This document shows positions 52,020 through 58,732 of a stretch of DNA of 64,000 nucleotides, one piece after another. The number at the start of each line of letters is the position of its first letter. Within the stretch, counting starts at the first letter, position 1. Below the pieces are notes generated by a model. That model was not told the origin of the DNA, searched no databases, and saw nothing but the letters and a program-made list of their open reading frames with translations. Made by a program: the position numbers and the translations under genes. This stretch comes from a virus: positions 110,975-174,974 of the IMG/VR virus record IMGVR_UViG_3300030518_000005, one strand, 5' to 3'.

Positions 52020-52165
52020 GGGAACTCCACATGTACTTCGGTGCAGCGGCCAGATCGGTCCCGATGGTAGACGATGCTGTAGGACGGCATGGCCTTGAGT
52101 TTACCCAAGATATTCCATAGGTCGACGAAGTGTGAGAACTCCTCAGGAGTAAGGACGTGGATCAT
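52016..52165 (-). CDS. 49-residue microprotein
   Basis: ATGA overlaps at both ends. A helix (FVDLWNILGKLKAM) and a beta hairpin (YSIVYHRDRSGRCTEVHVEF) repeat the helix-hairpin plan seen in other members. Confidence 0.55.
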   Translation of the reverse strand: MIHVLTPEEFSHFVDLWNILGKLKAMPSYSIVYHRDRSGRCTEVHVEFP

Positions 52166-52416
52166 GCTATCCTCACGCCAAGTTGAAGGAGTAGATAGAG
52201 AAGTGGAGCCGTCGAGTCCACGATCGATCGCATCTCATCGAGGCGGGCCGAGGTCTGTCTTTGCCCGATGAATCGCTGGTAGAGCGAAGAGTAGAGGGCC
52301 TGTTGTAGCTGCGGAAGTTTGGACTCGTGAGCACGATGAGGAACCACGAACGAGATGTCGACGTTTCCATAGTTCATCTCAATTTGACAGGTGAGTGGGC
52401 GTTCGGCTACTACCAT
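52162..52416 (-). CDS. 84-residue microprotein ending in LLLQLGV
   Basis: The ATG lies inside the end of the preceding microgene; the stop TGA overlaps the next ATG. The last residues LLYLLLQLGVRIA carry the motif at the very C-terminus. The first part has CQIEMNYGNVDISFVV, likely beta. Confidence 0.6.
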   Translation of the reverse strand: MVVAERPLTCQIEMNYGNVDISFVVPHRAHESKLPQLQQALYSSLYQRFIGQRQTSARLDEMRSIVDSTAPLLYLLLQLGVRIA

Positions 52417-52568
52417 GATGTGGTCCCAGAGTAGGAGAGGGTCTGCCCGTCAAAGTGAATGTTGTGGACGTCGTTGGAGTTCATGACGAGTGGAGCGGAT
52501 AGGCCCAATTGTTTGAGGAACATGTAGAGCTGAGAGTAGTGTTTTAGTTTAGTCATGTAGTCATTCAT
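52410..52568 (-). CDS. 52-residue microprotein with FLKQLGL motif
   Basis: It starts in an ATGA overlap (a second in-frame ATG follows four codons later) and stops at TAG inside the next gene's start. LYMFLKQLGLSAPLV is followed by NIHFDGQTLSYSG, a short hairpin. Confidence 0.6.
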   Translation of the reverse strand: MNDYMTKLKHYSQLYMFLKQLGLSAPLVMNSNDVHNIHFDGQTLSYSGTTSW

Positions 52569-52786
52569 AGGTGAAGGCCCAGTTTAATCAAGATTATTAT
52601 GAGGCTAGCGGGGGCCATGTTTGTGGAGATGTAGTGGAGCCCGTTGGCCGCGACGGAGGCGCGGACAGATAGTTGTGCGCCTGATGAGTGAAAGCGGTAG
52701 ACCTGTGAGTTCTGGATTTTGTCCTTGTAAGGAGCGAAGTCCTCGAATTGGCGCTTGGTGAGGGTGGCGTGGTGGTTTTTCTTCAT
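52565..52786 (-). CDS. 73-residue microprotein ending in LIKLGL
   Basis: ATGA overlaps at both ends. The protein ends in LIIILIKLGLHL, the motif at the C-terminus as in the 52162 protein. The N-terminal half is basic and aromatic. Confidence 0.6.
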   Translation of the reverse strand: MKKNHHATLTKRQFEDFAPYKDKIQNSQVYRFHSSGAQLSVRASVAANGLHYISTNMAPASLIIILIKLGLHL

Positions 52787-52941
52787 AATTTAAGTTGGTC
52801 CTGGTTGGTCCATTTAACGATGAAGCGGTCTTCAAATGTGATGTTGATGATGTTGAGTGTAGCGAGTAGTACTAGTAGGTTCCGCTTGTGGGCGGGGACC
52901 AGATATAGATCATCATTAAGGAAATCAAATGTGAGTTTCAT
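52783..52941 (-). CDS. 52-residue microprotein, first of the overlapping chain
   Basis: The ATG is 7 nt after TATAAT. The plan is strand (KLTFDFLNDDLYLV), helix (NLLVLLATLNI), strand (INITFEDRFIVKW). It ends in an ATGA overlap. Upstream in-frame codons lie in the promoter. Confidence 0.6.
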   Translation of the reverse strand: MKLTFDFLNDDLYLVPAHKRNLLVLLATLNIINITFEDRFIVKWTNQDQLKL

Positions 52942-52948
52942 CAGAAAA

Positions 52949-52954
52949 ATTATA
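52949..52954 (-). promoter_or_regulatory. TATAAT box driving the microgene chain
   Basis: GGTATAAT 7 nt before the first ATG of an eight-gene overlapping chain (52941 to 51500). It seems to be the only promoter of that chain. Confidence 0.5.
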
Positions 52955-53241
52955 CCTATAGAGAAAAGGGCCAGGTGGTACATTGTGCCTATTAGGGTTG
53001 GAAGGTGGCGGGGCCTGTTTTATAGGAAAAAGCTTATGTACACGGAGTAATGACGGCGGGTACCGACCTGAAAATAGGGGTTCCCTTTTAAGCTGAGGAT
53101 AGCGGGCGCCAGTTTCCCGAACCTATAGAGTAGCATAACGAGGCAATGATAAAGACTTTGCTAAGTTATGATGCACGATCTGAAACTAATGAGTAACATG
53201 ATGAGGCAATTAAGCCGAGTCAATATCTGGGAGGATATGTT
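52955..53241. other. Divergent regulatory region
   Basis: 287 nt without a supported gene between the leftward microgene chain and the rightward accessory genes. It contains GAACCTATAGA (near 53119, repeated at about 53974), AGGCAAT twice (53141 and 53204) and the block ATCTGAAACTA...GTAACA...AGGCAAT, which recurs before the paralogous gene at 56668. Likely promoter and regulatory sites for the gene at 53242. Confidence 0.5.
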
Positions 53242-53703
53242 ATGAGCAAGATGTCACAAAAAGAAGCGGCATTCGCAGCTATCATCAATGTCATGGGCGA
53301 GCAAGACGGTGTGTATGCACCTACTAAGGAACAGCGCGCTCAAGTGAATGCGATCCTCTTTGAGGGTTTCCGCTCAGGCAAGATCGAGATTGATACTGAG
53401 AAGAGCGATAGCGACCTGAAGGGTTATGTGTCTGGCTTACAGAGCAACTGGCTTCGCAAGGACAAGCGCTTGAACGGTGGTGTTCAGTATACCGCTAAGA
53501 ACCCTGGCTCGCGCGCTGGTTCGACTGATCCCCAGCTGAAGGCGATGCGCGCTCTGATCACGACCCTGACTACTGATCAAGAGAAAGCTGAAGTTCAAGC
53601 TTACATCGATGCACGAGTCGCTGAGCTGAACGCAACGAAGGTCGCCAAGACTGTTGACTTCTCTGCTCTGCCTGCTGATCTCGCTGCTAAGTTCTCTAAG
53701 TAA
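53242..53703 (+). CDS. 153-residue protein, first paralogue
   Basis: CTGGGAGGATATGTT gives a strong ribosome-binding site. The protein is about 75% identical by eye to that at 56668, sharing blocks ILFEGFRSGKIE, YVSGLQSNWLRKDKRLNG, KNPGSRAGS, PQLKAMRALI and VDFSALPADLAAKFSK. It is helical and charged with basic loops, compatible with a DNA-binding or abundant early protein. No family recognised. Confidence 0.8.
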   Translation: MSKMSQKEAAFAAIINVMGEQDGVYAPTKEQRAQVNAILFEGFRSGKIEIDTEKSDSDLKGYVSGLQSNWLRKDKRLNGGVQYTAKNPGSRAGSTDPQLKAMRALITTLTTDQEKAEVQAYIDARVAELNATKVAKTVDFSALPADLAAKFSK

Positions 53704-53715
53704 TCAGTGTTCATT

Positions 53716-53741
53716 GAGACCAGGACTTCGGTCCTGGTCTC
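53716..53741 (+). terminator. Strong hairpin with TTCG tetraloop
   Basis: A perfect 11-bp stem GAGACCAGGAC/GTCCTGGTCTC closed by TTCG, 12 nt after the stop. No U-tract follows, so it may stabilise or process the message rather than end it. Confidence 0.6.
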
Positions 53742-53778
53742 GCTTGAGTCCTGATTCTAAACATAACCAGGAGGACAT

Positions 53779-53901
53779 ATGAACGAAGCACAACCGAGTG
53801 AGATATATCTAGAAGCTGATGAGTATGATGCAGTCACTGAGGATGAGGCGACTGCTAACCAACTAGCAGAGTGGTTCGCTAATAATCCACCACTCTTCTA
53901 A
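53779..53901 (+). CDS. 40-residue acidic protein
   Basis: AGGAGGACAT precedes the ATG. The product is very acidic (EIYLEADEYDAVTEDEA) with a C-terminal ANQLAEWFANNPPLF. A DNA-mimic or partner peptide is conceivable, with no direct support. Confidence 0.6.
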   Translation: MNEAQPSEIYLEADEYDAVTEDEATANQLAEWFANNPPLF

Positions 53902-53907
53902 CTAGTC

Positions 53908-53948
53908 CAGTGTCAGTAGGCTTAGTCGCCTACTGACACTGCTACGCC
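53908..53948 (+). repeat. Intergenic repeat element, copy 1, with hairpin
   Basis: A perfect 14-bp inverted repeat (53908-53921 and 53928-53941, loop TTAGTC) whose right arm runs into the repeat ACTGACACTGCTACGCC (53932-53948). A second hairpin GCCTCA/TGGGGC follows. Confidence 0.7.
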
Positions 53949-54113
53949 TAGTGCCTCAGCTTGGGGCATTGCCTGAACCTATAGACCATTATAAGACGGG
54001 ACATGAATGGTGAATCGCAGTCCTTAAGTGGAGCAACGCGAGCTCGCCTCTTTCATTGAAAGACATGAATAAGTGTCCTGATCTTATACTTACTTATAAC
54101 AAAGGAGCAAGCA

Positions 54114-54359
54114 ATGTTCAAAGGCTATCAACTTATCAAGCTTAACAAGGCAATCGGCAACGAGAACACTGAGACGATGTGTGACTATCACGTCACCACA
54201 GTCGATGTACTGGGTCGCAAGACTGACAAGGTCTTAAAGCTCAATCAGATAGAGCGTGACTTTGGTAAGCTGAGAATGAACGGCAATCGCTGTGCTAAGG
54301 TCGTGAGTGGATATACCGAACTGATCACTGAACAAGAGTTTGAAAGACTTGCATCTTAA
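54114..54359 (+). CDS. Unrecognised 81-residue protein
   Basis: AAAGGAGCAAGCA precedes the ATG. Alternating hydrophobic strands (YQLIKLNKA, CDYHVTTVDVLGRKT) suggest a small beta-rich fold ending in EQEFERLAS. Not recognised. Confidence 0.65.
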   Translation: MFKGYQLIKLNKAIGNENTETMCDYHVTTVDVLGRKTDKVLKLNQIERDFGKLRMNGNRCAKVVSGYTELITEQEFERLAS

Positions 54360-54376
54360 CTAACAAAGGAGTGAAC

Positions 54377-54577
54377 ATGAACCTGACTATAACACAGAGC
54401 AACAAGCACTACGTCTTGACCACTGAGTCAGGACCTATCCTCCGCATCTTCAATGAGAAGAACCTAGTCTGGAACTTAAAGCATGTGTTCGGCCTTAAAG
54501 CAGCTGATGTCAAGTGGATGAAGCAGCAGCTTGCAGTGACTCCATCTGTATCCTTTCACATCGAGGTTGCAGCATGA
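54377..54577 (+). CDS. Unrecognised 66-residue protein
   Basis: AAAGGAGTGAAC precedes the ATG; a GTG two codons upstream overlaps the ribosome-binding site. N-terminal strands are followed by a basic helix (VKWMKQQLAV). The stop overlaps the next ATG (ATGA). Confidence 0.65.
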   Translation: MNLTITQSNKHYVLTTESGPILRIFNEKNLVWNLKHVFGLKAADVKWMKQQLAVTPSVSFHIEVAA

Positions 54578-54669
54578 GCCAAGATGCTATCAGTTGTAAG
54601 CGTGTCTATGTAGGAGTCTGGTTTGGCCTGCTGATATTAACTGTACTTATCTTAGGAGGCATACTATGA
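54574..54669 (+). CDS. 31-residue membrane protein
   Basis: ATGA overlaps at both ends tie it to its neighbours. One hydrophobic segment (VGVWFGLLILTVLILGGIL) should span the inner membrane, with the N-terminus (SQDAISCKR) cytoplasmic by the positive-inside rule. Confidence 0.6.
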   Translation: MSQDAISCKRVYVGVWFGLLILTVLILGGIL

Positions 54670-54920
54670 AATTACTCAGAACGATCGATGGACTCTTGGG
54701 TGTAGAGTTTCCTAACGGCAAGGTTGTGTGGTGCGATGACCAAGCCCATGTCAACCGCATAGTGTTCGCGCACTTCAGCCGCTACAACCACATCACATCA
54801 GCGGATATAGCTAAGGACATCTCTGCAGCACTGAACGAGATGGCAAAGCACAACCACGACCTCGCATACTTCGGAGTCCTTGGCGGCTTCATGTACACAT
54901 GCCAGGACGAAGCAGCCTGA
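54666..54920 (+). CDS. Unrecognised 84-residue protein
   Basis: Coupled by ATGA to the small membrane protein. LGVEFPNGKVVWC is followed by helices with several His residues. AGGAGGCAT precedes the ATG. Confidence 0.65.
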   Translation: MKLLRTIDGLLGVEFPNGKVVWCDDQAHVNRIVFAHFSRYNHITSADIAKDISAALNEMAKHNHDLAYFGVLGGFMYTCQDEAA

Positions 54921-54978
54921 TATCCAGCCATAATAACCTGCCAGCAGTCAGATGGGTCGGGCAACAGCTCAGGCCCAT

Positions 54979-54995
54979 ACTGACACTGCTACGCC
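54979..54995 (+). repeat. Intergenic repeat element, copy 2
   Basis: ACTGACACTGCTACGCC. The inverted repeat GTCAGATGGG/CCCATACTGAC (54947-54956 and 54974-54984, one bulged base) leads into it, as in copy 1. Confidence 0.7.
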
Positions 54996-55542
54996 GGGAG
55001 CTCAGGCCATCCTGACTACCTGACCCGAGTAGCCCAAAAACAACCCGATCACACTGCACCACAATGATACATCCTCCCTCAGGTTACCCATATCCTGAAA
55101 CGATCCATTAGATACAACCAAAATAAGGCCCAAGGTATCGGCATAGTTAAGTCCTGAATCTAGGCCTATATAAGCACAACGATCAGGCTTATAGATGTCC
55201 CGATAAGACCTATACAGGTCCCGCCGATTACCTACGTAGGGGAAGGGGAGGAAGACAGGACCTATACAGGCCAGAATATAGTTGAGGGGAAAGCGAACCC
55301 AGAGTGGGCGTCGCTACACCCATGGGCCTATTCGCGCCTTGCCCTAGTCTTATCAGCGGGTTACGCTATACCTGATCTTATTCCTTACCGTAAAACCTGG
55401 TGGTCCACTGGTTAGCCTCTGGTTGCTCTAATCCCTTGCTAATAGGTAAGGGATAGAAGTGGCCTGTAGGTTGTATTGTAATGATACTAGGTTGCTCTCC
55501 CTGATCCTAGAGAGGTGTATGAGAGAGAGAGAGAGGTGATGT
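54996..55542. other. Longest non-coding stretch of the window
   Basis: About 550 nt without a supported gene on either strand. It contains repeated CCTATA-type words (GGCCTATATAAG near 55144; CCTATACAGG near 55199 and 55261), several short TAGG/CCTA repeats and a GA dinucleotide run at 55520-55536. A TTAAGT...TATAAG pair near 55128-55154 could be a rightward promoter. It might contain an origin or other cis-acting element, but I see no iteron array. Confidence 0.4.
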
Positions 55543-55881
55543 ATGTCTATTAAAAAAGTTATTAAGAAAACCATTAAGTCTGCTGTAGATAAGATCAACC
55601 CAGAATGGAATAGGAAGGTAATGGTCTCTAGTGAGGAACTTATCGAAGCAATGCAGTTCTTTTACGAGTCTAATATACCGGTAAGTCCAATCGCCCAAGC
55701 AGTAGTAGATAAGCTTAAAGCTGGTGGTGTTCTAACGCTTGATGACCAACGAATCATAGTTCGGTTTATCATTGGCAGTATCGCCATGAACATACATAAG
55801 ATTTGGGCTGATCCACTATGGAAAGACATTAAGGTTGAGTGCGCCGAGAACTTGATGAACGCCAATAAGGTAGGTAAGTGA
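55543..55881 (+). CDS. Unrecognised 112-residue protein
   Basis: It follows AGAGGTGATGT. Basic N-terminal helix (KKVIKKTIKSAVDKI), then helices with a Val/Ile-rich segment (IIVRFIIGSIAMNI) that could be a membrane or core helix. It overlaps the next start (TGATG). Confidence 0.65.
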   Translation: MSIKKVIKKTIKSAVDKINPEWNRKVMVSSEELIEAMQFFYESNIPVSPIAQAVVDKLKAGGVLTLDDQRIIVRFIIGSIAMNIHKIWADPLWKDIKVECAENLMNANKVGK

Positions 55882-56075
55882 TGAGTAAACTTAGCAAAGC
55901 ATTGAGTGTATATGTTAGTTCTACGAGCATAGAGCACAGAGTTACCACAATTAAGTGGGCTAAGAGAGTATTAGATGCCCACGATATGGAGTGGTTTGTC
56001 TGCACCATAATGACTCATAAAGATTTTGACTTAGTATTGCACGAGTACAAACAAGCTTACTACACAGGTTTTTAA
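55881..56075 (+). CDS. Unrecognised 64-residue protein
   Basis: Starts MSKLSKAL in a TGATG overlap. Helical, with several aromatic residues near the end (EYKQAYYTGF). No motif. Confidence 0.6.
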   Translation: MSKLSKALSVYVSSTSIEHRVTTIKWAKRVLDAHDMEWFVCTIMTHKDFDLVLHEYKQAYYTGF

Positions 56076-56089
56076 CCTTGGAGGGTTTT

Positions 56090-56389
56090 ATGCTCTATTA
56101 TCATAAGTGCTTAGACTGTCTCACTCCATTTGCGAGTGCTGAAAGAAAGATTGACACATACGACTGCGATGGTCCTGTCATCTTTATGGGCATTATTAAG
56201 GGTGAGAAGTGGGAGAAGACTGGGACTAGACCTGCTTGCGATGGTAGATGCACTCATGCTCATGGTCCATCATGCGACTGTGCTTGTGGTGGTGCTAACC
56301 ATGGCACTGGCAGAGTTGTCAATGTAGTGGTATTAGAGGGTAAGGTCAAGGTTGACAAGCCTGAGGACGATGTGGCTGATGATATGTGA
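56090..56389 (+). CDS. Cys/His-rich zinc-binding protein
   Basis: GGAGGGTTTT precedes the ATG at 56090. CLDC near the N-terminus and CDGRCTHAHGPSCDCACGG (about 61-80) followed by ANHGTG form a Cys/His cluster found in short proteins of many phages. Zinc binding is likely. An acidic tail follows. Cellular role unknown. Confidence 0.75.
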   Translation: MLYYHKCLDCLTPFASAERKIDTYDCDGPVIFMGIIKGEKWEKTGTRPACDGRCTHAHGPSCDCACGGANHGTGRVVNVVVLEGKVKVDKPEDDVADDM

Positions 56390-56406
56390 GCAGCAGGAGA
56401 AACTGT

Positions 56407-56610
56407 ATGACTAAACGGATAGTTGATGTCTTGATGCTTGCTATTCCTATAAGGTCTGGCTGGAGATGGCTGATACCTAGTCGTTATAGATACGACGAGT
56501 ATACAGCTTATGTCTGGTTGGACCTTTACTTTTTAGTAGGTAAGAGAAAAGTACTTAGTGTTAATCTATCACTCAGACATAGTGAAGAATCTGAAACTAG
56601 AACAAGGTAA
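56407..56610 (+). CDS. Unrecognised 67-residue protein
   Basis: AGGAGAAACTGT precedes the ATG. Basic and aromatic (SGWRWLIPSRYRY) with a hydrophobic middle (YVWLDLYFLVG). It may associate with membrane. The last codons contain the ATCTGAAACTA block repeated before 53242. Confidence 0.6.
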   Translation: MTKRIVDVLMLAIPIRSGWRWLIPSRYRYDEYTAYVWLDLYFLVGKRKVLSVNLSLRHSEESETRTR

Positions 56611-56667
56611 CAAAACAACAAGGCAATAACGCTTTGGTTGTAATAGACAAACCTCGGGAGGTTTTCC

Positions 56668-57132
56668 ATGTCTAAAGTGTCGCAAAAAGAAGCAGTATTC
56701 CAAGCCGTTACTAACGTTTGCGGCCAAGCTGATAGCTATAGCCCAACCAAAGAAGAGCGCGTTCAAGTGAACGCTATCTTGTTCGAGGGTTTCCGTAGCG
56801 GAAAGATCGAGCTCGAGAAGACAGACATCACTGACAGCGACTTGAAGTCGTATGTCTCTGGTCTTCAGTCGAATTGGTTGCGTAAAGACAAACGCCTTAA
56901 CGGCAATGTCGCTTACGTTGCTAAGAACCCTGGATCACGCGCTGGCTCTGGCGACCCGCAACTCAAAGCAATGCGCGCTTTGATCTCGACGTTGACTACC
57001 GACGAAGAGAAAGCTGAAGTTCAAGCTTACATTGACGCTCGTGTTAGCGATATCAATGCAACTAAGACTAAGAAAGTCACAGTTGACTTCTCAGCTCTTC
57101 CTGCTGACCTTGCTGCTAAGTTCTCGAAGTAA
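56668..57132 (+). CDS. 154-residue protein, second paralogue
   Basis: CGGGAGGTTTTCC precedes the ATG. It is closely similar along its whole length to the protein at 53242, including the C-terminal VDFSALPADLAAKFSK. A hairpin terminator follows, as after the first copy. Duplicated together with part of its upstream region. Confidence 0.8.
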   Translation: MSKVSQKEAVFQAVTNVCGQADSYSPTKEERVQVNAILFEGFRSGKIELEKTDITDSDLKSYVSGLQSNWLRKDKRLNGNVAYVAKNPGSRAGSGDPQLKAMRALISTLTTDEEKAEVQAYIDARVSDINATKTKKVTVDFSALPADLAAKFSK

Positions 57133-57147
57133 TATCCAACCTCAATC

Positions 57148-57181
57148 AATGGGTCATAGCTTCCTCCGACTATGACCCATT
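57148..57181 (+). terminator. Hairpin terminator
   Basis: 12-bp stem AATGGGTCATAG/CTATGACCCATT followed by CTCTATTCC. The tail is only moderately T-rich. Confidence 0.65.
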
Positions 57182-57200
57182 CTCTATTCCCGTCCGCACC

Positions 57201-57219
57201 ACTGACACTGCTGCTACGC
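57201..57219 (+). repeat. Intergenic repeat element, copy 3
   Basis: ACTGACACTGCTGCTACGC, the repeat with an extra GCT. It follows the terminator by about 20 nt. Confidence 0.65.
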
Positions 57220-57312
57220 ATGGAGCTCGATAAGATCAAATCCCTGAAGATATATGACCGCAGACAGCAAGAGCTGATTAACTGGATTGGTAAACACTAC
57301 GTTAAGGAGTGA
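57220..57312 (+). CDS. Possible 30-residue peptide
   Basis: ATG to TGA directly after the repeat element, encoding a charged helix (DKIKSLKIYDRRQQELINWI). No ribosome-binding site is visible, and the first bases may belong to the repeat. Weak call. Confidence 0.3.
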   Translation: MELDKIKSLKIYDRRQQELINWIGKHYVKE

Positions 57313-57314
57313 TT

Positions 57315-57461
57315 ATGAAGTATTTTAGCATTGGTGTCATCGCTATGTGCGCATTCTTCTGTGCTGTGGACCTAATGGCTGGTGCTTATGGTTGGGCTCT
57401 GTTCCAAGGCGCTTTCTGCGCCTTAAACATCTGGTCCTACCGTCGCTCATACGTGCAATAA
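57315..57461 (+). CDS. 48-residue membrane protein
   Basis: AAGGAGTGATT precedes the ATG. Hydrophobic and small residues throughout (FSIGVIAMCAFFCAVDLMAGAYGWALF), probably two short membrane segments, ending in a basic tail. Confidence 0.6.
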   Translation: MKYFSIGVIAMCAFFCAVDLMAGAYGWALFQGAFCALNIWSYRRSYVQ

Positions 57462-57721
57462 TGAGAAGGAATACATTCTGCATACAAGGTGAGTTAAGAT
57501 GCAAGATGATAACTCATATATTTCAAAGCGGATATGCTGGTCCTGATGATATGTTAACTCAACCAATTCGTTGGACCATGAATGAGATGCACGAACTGTG
57601 CGATGATGAGGGACTATTATCCTTGTTTCAAAGATATACAACGTTAGGTTCTTATGGAAAGAACATAGAAGACGAGGTTAAAGCTCAAATAGCTATAAAC
57701 AAGATGTTGGAGGATCTATGA
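57461..57721 (+). CDS. Unrecognised 86-residue protein
   Basis: The start MRRNTFC overlaps the upstream stop (TAATG); an internal ATG (MITHIF) preceded by AAGGTGAG is an alternative. Helical, with an acidic C-terminus. The stop overlaps the next ATG. Confidence 0.55.
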   Translation: MRRNTFCIQGELRCKMITHIFQSGYAGPDDMLTQPIRWTMNEMHELCDDEGLLSLFQRYTTLGSYGKNIEDEVKAQIAINKMLEDL

Positions 57722-58152
57722 GTGAGAATGCTAAGTACGACGACAAATGCAAAGTCTGTGGGCGATTCATTATCGACTGCGGTTCGATCCATTCCTTTGA
57801 AAAGGAGTATGAGCACGTGAATAGTAACAAGAAACCTAATGCACCATTTTTCATTGAAGATGGGATTGACCATGCAGTCATTGTTAAAGACACCGAAACT
57901 GAATTCGCTAGGGCTGAGCGCCTTAGTCGTGAACTGTATTTTGCGAACGAACAGCTCAAGTCATATCACCGCATGGCCGCATCTGGTGTTTGGGTTGAAA
58001 CTGAAAAATATTTTGCGATACTAGCTGACAATGAAATGCTAAGAAAAATGCGTGACTACTATTTTTCTGAACATCCAATTATAGAAGAAAACAAAGCATT
58101 AAAAAAAGAACTAGCTGAACTAAAGTTTGCCATTAAGAGCTTGAAAACGTGA
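57718..58152 (+). CDS. 144-residue protein with CxxC and coiled coil
   Basis: ATGA coupling to the preceding gene. CKVCGRFIIDC near the N-terminus may bind metal. The C-terminal ~30 residues (NKALKKELAELKFAIKSLK) form a clear coiled coil. Possibly an oligomeric adaptor. Function unknown. Confidence 0.65.
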   Translation: MSENAKYDDKCKVCGRFIIDCGSIHSFEKEYEHVNSNKKPNAPFFIEDGIDHAVIVKDTETEFARAERLSRELYFANEQLKSYHRMAASGVWVETEKYFAILADNEMLRKMRDYYFSEHPIIEENKALKKELAELKFAIKSLKT

Positions 58153-58213
58153 AGCAAAGGGTCAGACCAAACATTGATCTGATTTTATGGATGGTTGTTA
58201 CTGGGAGGTAATT

Positions 58214-58702
58214 ATGGATTCTTTATTTGAAAAAGATTTCACTTGGGACAATAGAAAGCATTTTCTTTATCTACTGCCACATTTGAGTCAAGTAAAGTTC
58301 GCTCTATTTTGCGCCAATCAAGTTAAACATCTCATGGAAGATGAAAGAAGTCTTAAAGCGTTAGAAGTAACTTCTCTCTTCATGGAAGGCAAAACTACAA
58401 AAGAGGAATGTAAGGCTGCTGATGCTGCTGCTTATGCTGCTTATGCTGCTTATGCTGCTGATGCTGCTGCTTATGCTGCTTATGTTGCTTATGCTGCTGT
58501 TGCTGTTGTTGCTGATGTTGCTGCTGATGCTGCTGATGCTGCTGATGCTGCTGCTTATGTTGCTTATGCTGCTTATGCTACTGCTTATTATGCTACTTAT
58601 GCTGATCTTAAACAAGATCAAATGACCTATTTAAGATCTCTTGTAGTTGACTCCTTATCTTTTGAAGATGAAGAATGTTGGCTGTTAACAACTATTTTCT
58701 GA
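58214..58702 (+). CDS. 162-residue protein with Ala/Tyr/Asp repeat region
   Basis: CTGGGAGGTAATT precedes the ATG. A folded N-terminal part (about 1-65) is followed by ~60 residues made almost only of Ala with Tyr, Asp or Val every third position, then a C-terminal SLSFEDEECWLL. The repeat is encoded by GCT-rich 3- and 9-nt units, so its length can change by slippage. Such repeats form helices with a Tyr/Asp stripe. Confidence 0.7.
   Translation: MDSLFEKDFTWDNRKHFLYLLPHLSQVKFALFCANQVKHLMEDERSLKALEVTSLFMEGKTTKEECKAADAAAYAAYAAYAADAAAYAAYVAYAAVAVVADVAADAADAADAAAYVAYAAYATAYYATYADLKQDQMTYLRSLVVDSLSFEDEECWLLTTIF
58418..58605 (+). repeat. Coding GCT/TAT/GAT repeat tract
   Basis: A tract of GCTGCT followed by TAT, GAT or GTT repeated about twenty times inside the gene at 58214. 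In-frame, so copy-number changes keep the protein intact. Confidence 0.8.
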
Positions 58703-58732
58703 GACTATAGATGAATATAACTGGGAGGTATT

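Noticed and set aside
52748-53050. Plus-strand ORF opposite the first microgenes
   Set aside because: Antisense to the coupled chain and its promoter, with no ribosome-binding site.
55520-55536. GA dinucleotide run as a CRISPR or regulatory array
   Set aside because: Only about eight GA units without spacers. It most likely just overlaps the purine-rich leader of the next gene.
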